64,000 bases of DNA from Kineothrix sp. MB12-C1. GTDB lineage: Bacteria; Bacillota; Clostridia; Lachnospirales; Lachnospiraceae. This document shows positions 44,409 through 51,678 of this stretch, piece by piece. The stretch is taken from contig NZ_CP132957.1 of the NCBI RefSeq assembly GCF_030863805.1, positions 2,418,001-2,482,000 on the forward strand, in the 5' to 3' direction. Each line of letters begins with the position of its first letter. Position 1 is the stretch's first letter. A program made the translations under genes and the position numbers. The notes beneath the pieces were generated by a model. That model worked only from the letters and a program-made list of their open reading frames with translations. It did no database searches and was not told where the DNA came from.

Positions 44409-45320
44409 GTGAATTCATCAATTTACAATTATATGGAGCAATTGGTTCCGCAAGAAGACATATTACTCGATGAACCCATGAGTAAACATACCACTTTTCG
44501 TGTGGGTGGAAATGCGAAATGTCTAATAAAAATAACGAGGAAAGAACAATTGCTAAAGCTGGTGCCTATTTTACAGGCGACAGGACAGGATTACTTCATT
44601 CTGGGGAACGGCAGCAACCTGCTTGTAGGAGACAAAGGTTATTCTGGGATTATAGTCAAGCTGGGCAGCGAAATGGGGGATATTTCTATAGAAGGAGAAC
44701 GACTGCGGGCTCCGGCAGGGATCCTTATTTCCAAGGCAGCGAAAGTAGCTCTTGAGTATGAACTGACGGGAATGGAATTCGCTTCGGGAATTCCGGGTAC
44801 GGTAGGCGGAGGTATTGTAATGAATGCCGGAGCCTATGGCGGAGAGATGAGCAATATTATTGAATCTGTGGAAGTGATGAATCTAAGCGGAGAGATTCTC
44901 GTACTCGATAACAATACGATGGAATTCGGGTATCGTACAAGTGTAATTAAGAATCGTCCATTTATTGTTACGGAAGCAGTATTTAAGCTTACAAAAGGTA
45001 ATAAAGAAGAAATACGCAGTAAGATGGAAGAGTTGGCGGTAAGCCGTAGAGAAAAGCAGCCTCTGGAGTATGGAAGTGCGGGAAGTACTTTCAAGCGTCC
45101 CGAAGGGAATTTTGCAGGAAAGCTTATTATGGAGGCGGGGCTTCGGGGGTATACCATAGGAGGTGCTATGGTATCCGATAAGCACTGTGGATTTATCGTG
45201 AATACCGGAAATGCCTGTGCTTTGGATGTACGTAACTTGATAGAAGCCGTTCAGGAGAGGGTGAAGGAGAATTCCGGTATCATGCTCGAGCGGGAAGTTA
45301 TTTATCTGGGAGAGTTCTAG
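44409..45320 (+). CDS. murB: UDP-N-acetylenolpyruvoylglucosamine reductase
   Basis: A 303-residue FAD/NADPH enzyme making UDP-MurNAc for peptidoglycan. Visible: KHTTFRVGGNAKCLIKI, the FAD-binding YFILGNGSNLLVGDKGY, GIPGTVGGGIVMNAGAYGGE, the active-site segment YGSAGSTFKRPEGNFAGKLI (with the catalytic Ser), and VSDKHCGFIVN. The short type II MurB fits the length. GTG 44409 is used (AGGGA about 9 nt upstream); the next ATG at 44433 has no ribosome site. After it the gene spacing widens to about 200 bp filled by a palindromic repeat element. Confidence 0.95.
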   Translation: MNSSIYNYMEQLVPQEDILLDEPMSKHTTFRVGGNAKCLIKITRKEQLLKLVPILQATGQDYFILGNGSNLLVGDKGYSGIIVKLGSEMGDISIEGERLRAPAGILISKAAKVALEYELTGMEFASGIPGTVGGGIVMNAGAYGGEMSNIIESVEVMNLSGEILVLDNNTMEFGYRTSVIKNRPFIVTEAVFKLTKGNKEEIRSKMEELAVSRREKQPLEYGSAGSTFKRPEGNFAGKLIMEAGLRGYTIGGAMVSDKHCGFIVNTGNACALDVRNLIEAVQERVKENSGIMLEREVIYLGEF

Positions 45321-45461
45321 GTTACTATTCACAGCTTCGCTGTGATCAGTAACGGGATGCACACAAAATGCGATAGAACCGCATTTTGGCACCTGCAGCA
45401 CTCGCAAAATCGCATAGAGAAGCAATTTTGACTTCGCGGAATAGTAGTTGTGAATAGTGAC
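45321..45461. repeat. 141-bp MITE-like element with terminal inverted repeats
   Basis: GTTACTATTCACA at 45321 is repeated in inverse form at about 45447-45461 (TGTGAATAGTGAC, one mismatch). Inside are a near-perfect hairpin (45321-45335 with 45339-45353) and AAAATGCG/CGCATTTT. No coding capacity. It lies between murB and rapZ and may affect their co-expression. Confidence 0.6.
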
Positions 45462-45522
45462 AGTTCTAGTACAGCGAAGCCAGGGGGTACTGAACTATTA
45501 CCGAATACGGAGGAAAAAGCAT

Positions 45523-46386
45523 ATGAGATTCGTGGTAGTGACCGGAATGAGCGGCGGTGGAAAGAGAACGGCTCTTAAAATGCTGGAAGATTCAGGCTTT
45601 TACTGTGTGGATAATCTGCCCGTTCCTTTGATAGAAAAGTTTGTGGAATTAATTGCCACCCCTAATTCAGAAATCAATAAGGTAGCGCTCGGGTTGGATG
45701 TTCGTTCAGATCAGCCTTTTGAAGAGGCGTGGAAGACCCTTGAGAAACTGAAGAATAACGGATATGTATATGAAATCCTTTTCATGGATGCAGCAGAATC
45801 TGTTCTGGTAAAGCGCTATAAGGAGTCCAGAAGAATGCATCCTCTCTCGCCGGAAGGGCGGGTGGAGGACGGCATCCATAAGGAAAAGGATATTTTAAAA
45901 TCGGTAAAAGAACATGCGGATTATGTAATAGATACATCGAAGTTATTGACGAGGGAACTGAAAGAGGAAGTGGACCGCATTTTCGTAATGAATGAGGAAT
46001 ATAACAGCCTTATGGTCACCATTCTTTCCTTCGGCTTTAAGAATGGTATTCCGGCAGATGCTGATTTAGTGTTTGATGTCCGATTCTTACCGAATCCGTT
46101 CTATATTGATGACTTGAAGCATCAGACGGGGAATGATAAGGCGGTACAAGATTACGTAATGGCCTTTCCTGAGTCAGGGGAATTCCTGCAGAAGCTGGAA
46201 GATATGGTTCGCTTTTTGATTCCTAACTATGTGAAGGAAGGGAAATACCAACTTGTCATAGGAATTGGTTGTACGGGCGGCAAACATAGAAGTGTTACTT
46301 TGGCTAACGAACTGTACAAGCGTATGAAGAACCAAGGAAATTATGGACTTAAAATTCACCATAGAGATGAGAAGCAGGGAGTATAA
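45523..46386 (+). CDS. rapZ: RapZ/YvcJ-family nucleotide-binding protein
   Basis: A 287-residue protein with an N-terminal P-loop ATPase-like domain (VTGMSGGGKRTALKMLED, YCVDNLPVPLI, LGLDVRSDQPF) and the highly conserved C-terminal domain (LSFGFKNGIPADADLVFDVRFLPNP and IGIGCTGGKHRSVTLAN, quoted by parts). In E. coli RapZ is an RNA-binding adaptor for RNase E; in Bacillus YvcJ the role is less clear. Walker A here ends G-K-R instead of the usual G-K-S/T. GGAGG at 45509-45513 supports ATG 45523. Followed by whiA after 1 bp; the yvcK gene found between them in Bacillus is absent. Confidence 0.94.
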   Translation: MRFVVVTGMSGGGKRTALKMLEDSGFYCVDNLPVPLIEKFVELIATPNSEINKVALGLDVRSDQPFEEAWKTLEKLKNNGYVYEILFMDAAESVLVKRYKESRRMHPLSPEGRVEDGIHKEKDILKSVKEHADYVIDTSKLLTRELKEEVDRIFVMNEEYNSLMVTILSFGFKNGIPADADLVFDVRFLPNPFYIDDLKHQTGNDKAVQDYVMAFPESGEFLQKLEDMVRFLIPNYVKEGKYQLVIGIGCTGGKHRSVTLANELYKRMKNQGNYGLKIHHRDEKQGV

Positions 46387-46387
46387 C

Positions 46388-47332
46388 ATGTCTTTTTCCT
46401 CAGAAGTAAAAGAAGAATTGGCTAAAATCATCAACTCCTCCAGACATTGTCAATTAGCAGAGCTAGCGGCAATTATATGCTTTTATGGGAAAGTGGAGAA
46501 TGATGGTATTGAAGAAAAAAGGCTTTGCCTTCAGACAGAAAATGAGGCACTTATCAGAAAGGTCTTTACATTATTAAAGAAAACATTTAATATAGATACT
46601 GATATTGTCCAGGAATCCATTGCCGGGGAGTGTCGCAGTCATACATATATCACATTACTTTATGGAACGAAAGCAGTTGACAAAGTTCTTCAAGCTGTTA
46701 AAATGTATGATGAAAAGGGAATCGAAGAGGCTCAGATGAACGGGGTGAACCCTCTGTTGATTAAGAGTGCCTGTTGCAAAAGGGCATTTTTAAGAGGAGT
46801 GTTTCTTTGTACAGGTTCTATGAGCGATCCTGAGAAGAGCTATCATCTGGAGTTCGTTTGTTCCCATGAAGAACAGGCTGAGTATTTGCAGGCGCTAATA
46901 CAGAGTTTCCAGGTGGAAGCTAAGATTGTAATAAGAAAGAAATACTATGTAGTGTATCTGAAAGAGGGTGCAGGCATAGTGGATCTGTTAAATGTAATGG
47001 AGGCTCATGTTTCCTTAATGAATTTCGAAAATTATCGAATTATAAAGGAAATGCGCAATTCCATCAACCGGAAAGTGAATTGTGAGACGGCTAATATTAC
47101 CAAGACAGTTAACGCATCATCTAAGCAGATAGAGGATATCCTCCTGATTAAAGAGCGTTATGGATTTATGAATCTACCGGACAGCATTAGGGAGGCAGCA
47201 GAGATAAGATTGGAGTATCCGGACGCAACATTAAAGGAGCTGGGACAAATCTTAGACCCTCCGGTTGGGAAATCGGGGATGAACCATAGACTTAGGAAAT
47301 TAAGTGAGCTTGCTGACAGGCTTAGAAGTTAA
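46388..47332 (+). CDS. whiA: DNA-binding protein WhiA
   Basis: A 314-residue protein with an N-terminal LAGLIDADG-like degenerate homing-endonuclease domain (CCKRAFLRGVFLCTGSMSDPEKSYHLEF about 130-157, quoted as motif span) and a C-terminal sigma-70 region-4-like helix-turn-helix (LEYPDATLKELGQILDPP then VGKSGMNHRLRKLSELA). WhiA controls sporulation in Streptomyces and affects cell division in Bacillus. ATG 46388 is preceded by AGGGAG inside the rapZ end. 15 bp separate it from the Crh-like gene, as in the Bacillus yvcJ-yvcK-whiA-crh cluster. Confidence 0.95.
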   Translation: MSFSSEVKEELAKIINSSRHCQLAELAAIICFYGKVENDGIEEKRLCLQTENEALIRKVFTLLKKTFNIDTDIVQESIAGECRSHTYITLLYGTKAVDKVLQAVKMYDEKGIEEAQMNGVNPLLIKSACCKRAFLRGVFLCTGSMSDPEKSYHLEFVCSHEEQAEYLQALIQSFQVEAKIVIRKKYYVVYLKEGAGIVDLLNVMEAHVSLMNFENYRIIKEMRNSINRKVNCETANITKTVNASSKQIEDILLIKERYGFMNLPDSIREAAEIRLEYPDATLKELGQILDPPVGKSGMNHRLRKLSELADRLRS

Positions 47333-47347
47333 AAAGGAGGAGACATT

Positions 47348-47611
47348 ATGATTGAAAAGGTTATGAAGATTCAGTTGCCGACGGGGTTGGAGGCAAGACC
47401 GGTCGCGGTATTGGTACAGGTGGCGAGTAAGCATGCTTGTTCCGTGTACATCGAGTCCGAAGGTAAAAAGGTGAATGCGAAGAGTATTATGGGAATGATG
47501 AGCTTGGGCCTTGACAGTGGTGAGATAGTTACCGTTATTGCTGATGGACAGGATGAACATCAGGCTGTAGCAGATATTGAAGAATATTTATTAAAAGGAA
47601 AAGTAAGCTGA
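47348..47611 (+). CDS. crh: Crh-like protein (catabolite-repression HPr homologue)
   Basis: An 87-residue HPr fold protein. The PTS histidine is replaced: the motif reads TGLEARPVAVLVQ, with Glu at position 15 where Bacillus Crh has Gln. The regulatory serine region VNAKSIMGMMSLGL is intact, so it can be phosphorylated on Ser46 by HPr kinase but cannot carry PTS phosphate. This is the Crh signature, and the gene sits after whiA exactly as crh does in Bacillus. It is expected to act as a CcpA co-effector. AAGGAGG precedes the ATG. A terminator closes the cluster. Confidence 0.9.
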   Translation: MIEKVMKIQLPTGLEARPVAVLVQVASKHACSVYIESEGKKVNAKSIMGMMSLGLDSGEIVTVIADGQDEHQAVADIEEYLLKGKVS

Positions 47612-47622
47612 TTATAATAGAA

Positions 47623-47650
47623 CGGAGCATCCCTGGATGCTCCGATTTTG
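47623..47650 (+). terminator. Terminator of the rapZ-whiA-crh cluster
   Basis: CGGAGCATCC (47623-47632) pairs with GGATGCTCCG (47635-47644), followed by ATTTTG. Confidence 0.88.
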
Positions 47651-47658
47651 CTTATTCT

Positions 47659-47765
47659 ATAGGAAAGACCTTGTTTCATTAAAGTATAAAAGTATTAATC
47701 CTATAGAATAAAAGCACTCCGTGCAGGATGCGCAGCTACGCGCGCGGAACAAAAGCTGTGTTACC
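47659..47765. repeat. Dispersed intergenic repeat, copy 2 of the ATAGGAAAGACC...GCGCAGCTACGCGC family
   Basis: The left part ATAGGAAAGACCTTGTT and the core GCGCAGCTACGCGC (47730-47743) with GGAACAAAAGCTGTG match the copy at 10387-10501. Both copies lie just downstream of a terminator. The spacing between the two parts is longer here. Confidence 0.65.
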
Positions 47766-47860
47766 AAGTTGTTCGGGAGACTTTTGATACATGAATTCTA
47801 ATAGGAAAATACTCATAATTATAGAAGTATAAAAATCGGAATGGACAGGGGAATGAAGAT

Positions 47861-48757
47861 ATGGCAGATAAGGAAATGTTATTCGTATATAACCCCCGTG
47901 CGGGAAAGGCTAAGATTAAAAATAAGCTTCAGGATATCATAGAGGTGTTCGTGAAAGGGGGATATGAGGTTACTGTATATCCGACCCAGCACGAAGGAGA
48001 TGCGATAGGAGTCGTCCAAAATAAGAAGGACAGATATGATATCGTCGTATGCTGCGGAGGAGACGGAACGCTGGACGAAGTGGTGAATGGAATGGTTCTG
48101 TGTGAAAAGAAGGTTCCTATCGGATATATCCCCGCAGGCAGCACTAACGATTTCGCGAGTAGCTTGGGGATACCTAAAGATATGGTAAAAGCAGCCCGGC
48201 TCATTGTAGAGGGAAAGGACTATGCCTGCGATATCGGTGCGTTCAATAAAGAATGCTTCGTTTATATTGCAGCTTTTGGCATCTTCACAGAGGTATCCTA
48301 TGAGACAAGTCAGGATATTAAAAATGTGTTGGGGCATATGGCATACATTCTGGAGGGGATGAAGAGAATTCCTAATATCAGATCATATCGCCTTAAGATC
48401 CGTCATGGGGATACCGTAATAGAGGATGAGTTTATCTTCGGTATGGTAACTAATTCCACCTCTGTGGGAGGCTTCAAAAGGATTACCGGCAAATATGTAG
48501 AGCTGAACGACGGTGAATTTGAAGTGACGCTAATTAAGATGCCGAAGAATCCGCTGGAGCTGAATAATACGTTGACGGCACTTCTGAGCCGCAATATCCA
48601 TGCGGACTATATGTACTGTTTCAAAACCTCGCAGGTGACGTTCGAATCCGATGATGAAATTGCATGGACTTTGGATGGAGAGTTCGGCGGTAATCATAAA
48701 GAAGTGAACATTAATAATATGAAACAAGCGGTAAAAATAAGAATTCCTTATAAATAA
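47861..48757 (+). CDS. Diacylglycerol kinase-like lipid kinase (DgkB/YegS family)
   Basis: A 298-residue soluble lipid kinase. The N-terminal catalytic domain has FVYNPRAGKAKIKNKL, the ATP-binding CCGGDGTLDEVVNG (GGDGT motif) and IPAGSTNDFASSLG; the C-terminal beta-sandwich includes DGEFEVTLIKMP and a late LDGEFGG motif. These fit the DAGK_cat family. In Gram-positives DgkB recycles diacylglycerol into phosphatidic acid for phospholipid and lipoteichoic acid turnover. AGGGGAATG precedes the ATG closely. It stands alone between a repeat and the fba promoter region. Confidence 0.92.
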   Translation: MADKEMLFVYNPRAGKAKIKNKLQDIIEVFVKGGYEVTVYPTQHEGDAIGVVQNKKDRYDIVVCCGGDGTLDEVVNGMVLCEKKVPIGYIPAGSTNDFASSLGIPKDMVKAARLIVEGKDYACDIGAFNKECFVYIAAFGIFTEVSYETSQDIKNVLGHMAYILEGMKRIPNIRSYRLKIRHGDTVIEDEFIFGMVTNSTSVGGFKRITGKYVELNDGEFEVTLIKMPKNPLELNNTLTALLSRNIHADYMYCFKTSQVTFESDDEIAWTLDGEFGGNHKEVNINNMKQAVKIRIPYK

Positions 48758-48872
48758 ACGCCATTTTCCTTATTTTGCACATTTTTTATAGCTTTATTAT
48801 TTCTTTTTTCTTGGGAATGGAGTATAATGAGTTCGATGAATTTGATAAATTTATTATATGGAGGTAAATAAA

Positions 48873-49736
48873 ATGTTAGTTTCAGCTACAGAAATGCTTC
48901 AAAAAGCAAAAGCCGGCCATTATGCAGTCGGACAGTTCAACATCAACAATCTTGAGTGGACAAAGGCAATTCTTTTGACAGCTCAGGAGAATAACTCTCC
49001 CGTTATTCTCGGTGTATCCGAAGGTGCCGGAAAATATATGGGTGGATATGATACAGTAGTTGGTATGGTTAATGGTTTACTCAAAGGCCTTAACATCACA
49101 GTTCCCGTAGCTCTTCACTTAGATCACGGCAGCTATGATCACTGCTACAAATGTATCGAAGCTGGTTTCTCATCTGTAATGTTCGATGGTTCTCACTATC
49201 CGATCGAAGAGAACGTGGAGAAAACAAGAGAATTAGTAGCAGCATCCCACGCTAAGGGTGTTTCTATCGAAGCGGAAGTTGGTTCTATCGGTGGAGAAGA
49301 AGATGGCGTAGTAGGAGCAGGTGAATGTGCAGATCCTAATGAATGTAAAGCAGTTGCTGACCTCGGTGTAGATTTCCTCGCAGCAGGTATCGGCAATATT
49401 CACGGAAAATATCCTGAAAATTGGCAGGGACTTTCTTTCGAAACATTGGATGCAATCCAGCAGTTAACAGGGGACATGCCTCTTGTTCTTCATGGCGGTA
49501 CAGGTATCCCGGCTGATATGATTCAGAAAGCAATCTCCCTCGGCGTTGCTAAGATCAACGTTAACACAGAATGCCAATTATCCTTTGCAGCAGCAACTCG
49601 TAAATATATCGAAGAAGGAAAAGACTTACAGGGTAAAGGATTTGATCCTCGTAAGCTTCTTGGTCCGGGCTTCGATGCAATTAAAGCGACTGTTAAAGAA
49701 AAAATGGAACTGTTTGGTTCTGTAAACAAAGCTTAA
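48873..49736 (+). CDS. fba: Fructose-bisphosphate aldolase, class II
   Basis: A 287-residue zinc-dependent aldolase of glycolysis. Zinc and substrate motifs are visible: VALHLDHGSYDHCYKCIEAG (catalytic Asp and first His), SIEAEVGSIGGEEDG, GNIHGKYPENW and LVLHGGTGIPADMIQKAI. Codon choice is biased to a few preferred codons more than in neighbouring genes, as for a highly expressed protein. ATG 48873 lies 8 nt after GGAGG; the in-frame ATG at 48858 overlaps that site and is rejected. A TATAAT box at 48823-48828 is the likely -10. Three 18-bp repeats follow the stop, then a terminator. Confidence 0.96.
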   Translation: MLVSATEMLQKAKAGHYAVGQFNINNLEWTKAILLTAQENNSPVILGVSEGAGKYMGGYDTVVGMVNGLLKGLNITVPVALHLDHGSYDHCYKCIEAGFSSVMFDGSHYPIEENVEKTRELVAASHAKGVSIEAEVGSIGGEEDGVVGAGECADPNECKAVADLGVDFLAAGIGNIHGKYPENWQGLSFETLDAIQQLTGDMPLVLHGGTGIPADMIQKAISLGVAKINVNTECQLSFAAATRKYIEEGKDLQGKGFDPRKLLGPGFDAIKATVKEKMELFGSVNKA

Positions 49737-49792
49737 AAAACAAGCTTAACTTAAAAAACAAGCTTAACTTAAAAAACAAGCTTAGCTTAAAA
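49735..49792 (+). repeat. Tandem 18-bp repeats after the fba stop codon
   Basis: The unit TTAAAAAACAAGCTTAAC is repeated about three times from the stop codon of fba, with a degenerate last copy ending in AGCTTAAAAA. The units derive from the end of the gene (AACAAAGCTTAA), so slippage-type duplication is likely. Confidence 0.85.
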
Positions 49793-49795
49793 AAA

Positions 49796-49830
49796 CAAGA
49801 GTGTGCGAACACTCTTGTTCTTTTATTTAT
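49796..49830 (+). terminator. Terminator of fba
   Basis: CAAGAGTGT (49796-49804) pairs with ACACTCTTG (49809-49817) around GCGA, followed by TTCTTTTATTT. Confidence 0.92.
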
Positions 49831-49860
49831 AAGAATAAAAAAATCCCTGAAAAGGGAGGA

Positions 49861-49889
49861 TGCCAAGTAAAGTTTTGCTTTACTTGGCA
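49861..49889. repeat. Perfect 12-bp-arm hairpin downstream of fba
   Basis: TGCCAAGTAAAG (49861-49872) pairs with CTTTACTTGGCA (49878-49889) around TTTTG. No T-run follows, so it is not an obvious terminator. The rest of 49890-50039 is AT-rich with nothing recognisable. Confidence 0.65.
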
Positions 49890-50039
49890 CTTATTATGAA
49901 AAAGTTATTTAATAAATCAATTAACTGTTATTGGCTTTTTGTTCTTGCTGTATCTTATATTAGTATTATAGCCTGAAGAAATGTCTAAAGAATGTTGTTA
50001 AATTGAAGTTTCTTTAAAATAAATATGAATAAAATATGA

Positions 50040-50068
50040 ACGAGACGGCACACAAGTGCCTATCTCGT
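50040..50068 (-). terminator. Terminator of the cyclophilin gene
   Basis: ACGAGA and GGCAC (50040-50051) pair with GTGCC and TCTCGT (50056-50068) around ACAA. On the reverse strand the stem is followed by T-rich sequence. Confidence 0.75.
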
Positions 50069-50121
50069 CCGACAATTTCAGCAGTATGAAATTAAAAATC
50101 AGAGAATTTAACAAATAGTAT

Positions 50122-50643
50122 CTAAATTTTCTGAGGTTCCGGATAGGTTTCTCCGAAGGTTTCGACAGTAACTGTCTTAATCACCTGAGGTTCAAGAGGA
50201 CGATCGGAATGGTCGGTGTTGGTCTCGGCAATTTTGTTCACGAATTCAAGACCTTCTGTCACCTTGCCGAATGCGGCATAAGAACCATCCAGGTGAGGAG
50301 AATTCTTGTGCATAATAAAGAACTGTGAACCTGCAGAGTTAGGATTCATGCTTCTTGCCATGGAGAGAACACCTTCTGTATGCTTTAAGTTATTTTCCAC
50401 TCCATTTTGTGAGAATTCGCCTTTGATGCTGTAGCCGGGGCCACCCATACCGGTTCCTTCCGGATCGCCGCCTTGAATCATAAATCCGCGGATCACTCGA
50501 TGGAAGATGAGTCCGTCATAGAAATTCTTGTTAATTAAGCTAATAAAGTTATTAACGCTTTCCGGTGCGAGTTCAGGATATAATTCTGCTTTGATCACGT
50601 CACCGTTTTCCATTGTAAATGTAACAACAGGATTTTGTGCCAT
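50122..50643 (-). CDS. Cyclophilin-type peptidyl-prolyl cis-trans isomerase
   Basis: A 173-residue cytosolic cyclophilin. The characteristic segments are INKNFYDGLIFHRVIRGFMIQGGDPEGTG (active-site Arg in FHRV), GVLSMARSMNPNSAGSQFFIM and LDGSYAAFGKVTEG, quoted here by motif. It speeds up prolyl isomerisation in protein folding. There is no signal peptide. ATG 50643 has AAGGGAAG upstream; an in-frame ATG seven codons earlier is less well placed. It stands alone, divergent from a GNAT gene. Confidence 0.95.
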   Translation of the reverse strand: MAQNPVVTFTMENGDVIKAELYPELAPESVNNFISLINKNFYDGLIFHRVIRGFMIQGGDPEGTGMGGPGYSIKGEFSQNGVENNLKHTEGVLSMARSMNPNSAGSQFFIMHKNSPHLDGSYAAFGKVTEGLEFVNKIAETNTDHSDRPLEPQVIKTVTVETFGETYPEPQKI

Positions 50644-50754
50644 TGTTTTACTTCCCTTCTGCAATAATTTGTTTTATGATATTTCTATAATGTATTTTAA
50701 CCCATTCTAAGCGGATAGTAAATAGGAGTGTGAATAGCAAGAAAAGAGGGGGAG

Positions 50755-51627
50755 ATGTTAAAGGAAATAGTTTTTGTTATTGCGGATGAAGGTCAGGCTC
50801 GAGCTGCAGAAGTAATGAGAAGAAATTTCGCTGAAGAAGAGCGGCGGTGGAAAGAGAATATAAAAATAGTGCCTTATTATGAAGAAGCGGAAGGATGCGG
50901 CGAGGTAAGCCGTACCGACTGCTTAAAAGAGGAAGCCTTGTTTATAACGGATACGGAAAAGGCATTGGAAGAATTGAAAAGAGATGGAAAATATGTGATT
51001 GCACTTTTGCATGAAGAAAATAAAGAACAAAACTTGTCCGGTGTATCTTATGCAGTTACGGATATTGCGGAGCTTACGCCGGATTCTCTTCTTATGGTCT
51101 ATAAACGCCTAAAGGGAGAACCATGGGAGATTCTGGAGACGACAAGATGTTTGATCAGGGAGATGACAGTAGAAGACGTGGATGAATTTTATAAAATTTA
51201 TGCGGAGCCATCCATTACTTGTTATATGGATCCGTTGTTTGAAGAAACTAAGCAGGAGAGGGAGTACGTAAGCGAGTATATTGAGAAGATCTATGGCTTC
51301 TATGGATATGGACTTTGGAGTGTAGTGGAAAAGAAAGAGCATAAGGTAATAGGGCGTGCCGGAATTAGTTGGAGGGAAGGTTACGATATTCCTGAGCTGG
51401 GATTCGTTATCGCAGTTCCTTATCAGCGTCAAGGGTATGCCTATGAGGTGTGTACAGCCATCCTCGAGTATGGAAAAGAGGAGTTGCAGTTTGATAAGAT
51501 ACAGGCCCTTGTTAAGAATGGGAATACGGCTTCCGTGCTTCTTTGTGAGAAGTTAGGAATGAAGTGGTATGATACGGTGTCCGATGGAGAGAGCGTATAT
51601 GAAAGATATGTAACAAGTTTCCTATAG
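50755..51627 (+). CDS. GNAT-family N-acetyltransferase with an extra N-terminal domain
   Basis: A 290-residue protein. The C-terminal ~165 residues form a RimJ/RimL-like GNAT fold (TTRCLIREMTVEDVDEFYKIY, VIGRAGISWREGYDIPELGF, VPYQRQGYAYEVCTAILEY with the acetyl-CoA loop Q-R-Q-G-Y-A, and NTASVLLCEKLGM). The N-terminal ~125 residues (VFVIADEGQARAAEVMRRNF, LFITDTEKALEELKRDGKYVIALLHEEN) resemble a partial HAD-like or response-regulator-like alpha/beta domain and are not confidently assigned. The acceptor is unknown. GGGGGAG precedes the ATG. It is convergent with treC and shares a hairpin with it. Confidence 0.85.
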   Translation: MLKEIVFVIADEGQARAAEVMRRNFAEEERRWKENIKIVPYYEEAEGCGEVSRTDCLKEEALFITDTEKALEELKRDGKYVIALLHEENKEQNLSGVSYAVTDIAELTPDSLLMVYKRLKGEPWEILETTRCLIREMTVEDVDEFYKIYAEPSITCYMDPLFEETKQEREYVSEYIEKIYGFYGYGLWSVVEKKEHKVIGRAGISWREGYDIPELGFVIAVPYQRQGYAYEVCTAILEYGKEELQFDKIQALVKNGNTASVLLCEKLGMKWYDTVSDGESVYERYVTSFL

Positions 51628-51636
51628 AATAAATAA

Positions 51637-51670
51637 AACGCCTCCTGACATAAGTGCATCAGGAAGCGTT
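51637..51670. terminator. Shared terminator between the GNAT gene and treC
   Basis: AACGC-TCCTGA (51637-51648) pairs with TCAGGA-GCGTT (51659-51670) with one mismatch. It lies between two convergent genes. Confidence 0.75.
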
Positions 51671-51678
51671 AGGGGGTC

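Noticed and set aside
48800-48828. Full fba promoter
   Set aside because: TATAAT at 48823 is convincing but no consensus -35 lies 17 nt upstream, so only the -10 box is mentioned in the gene entry.
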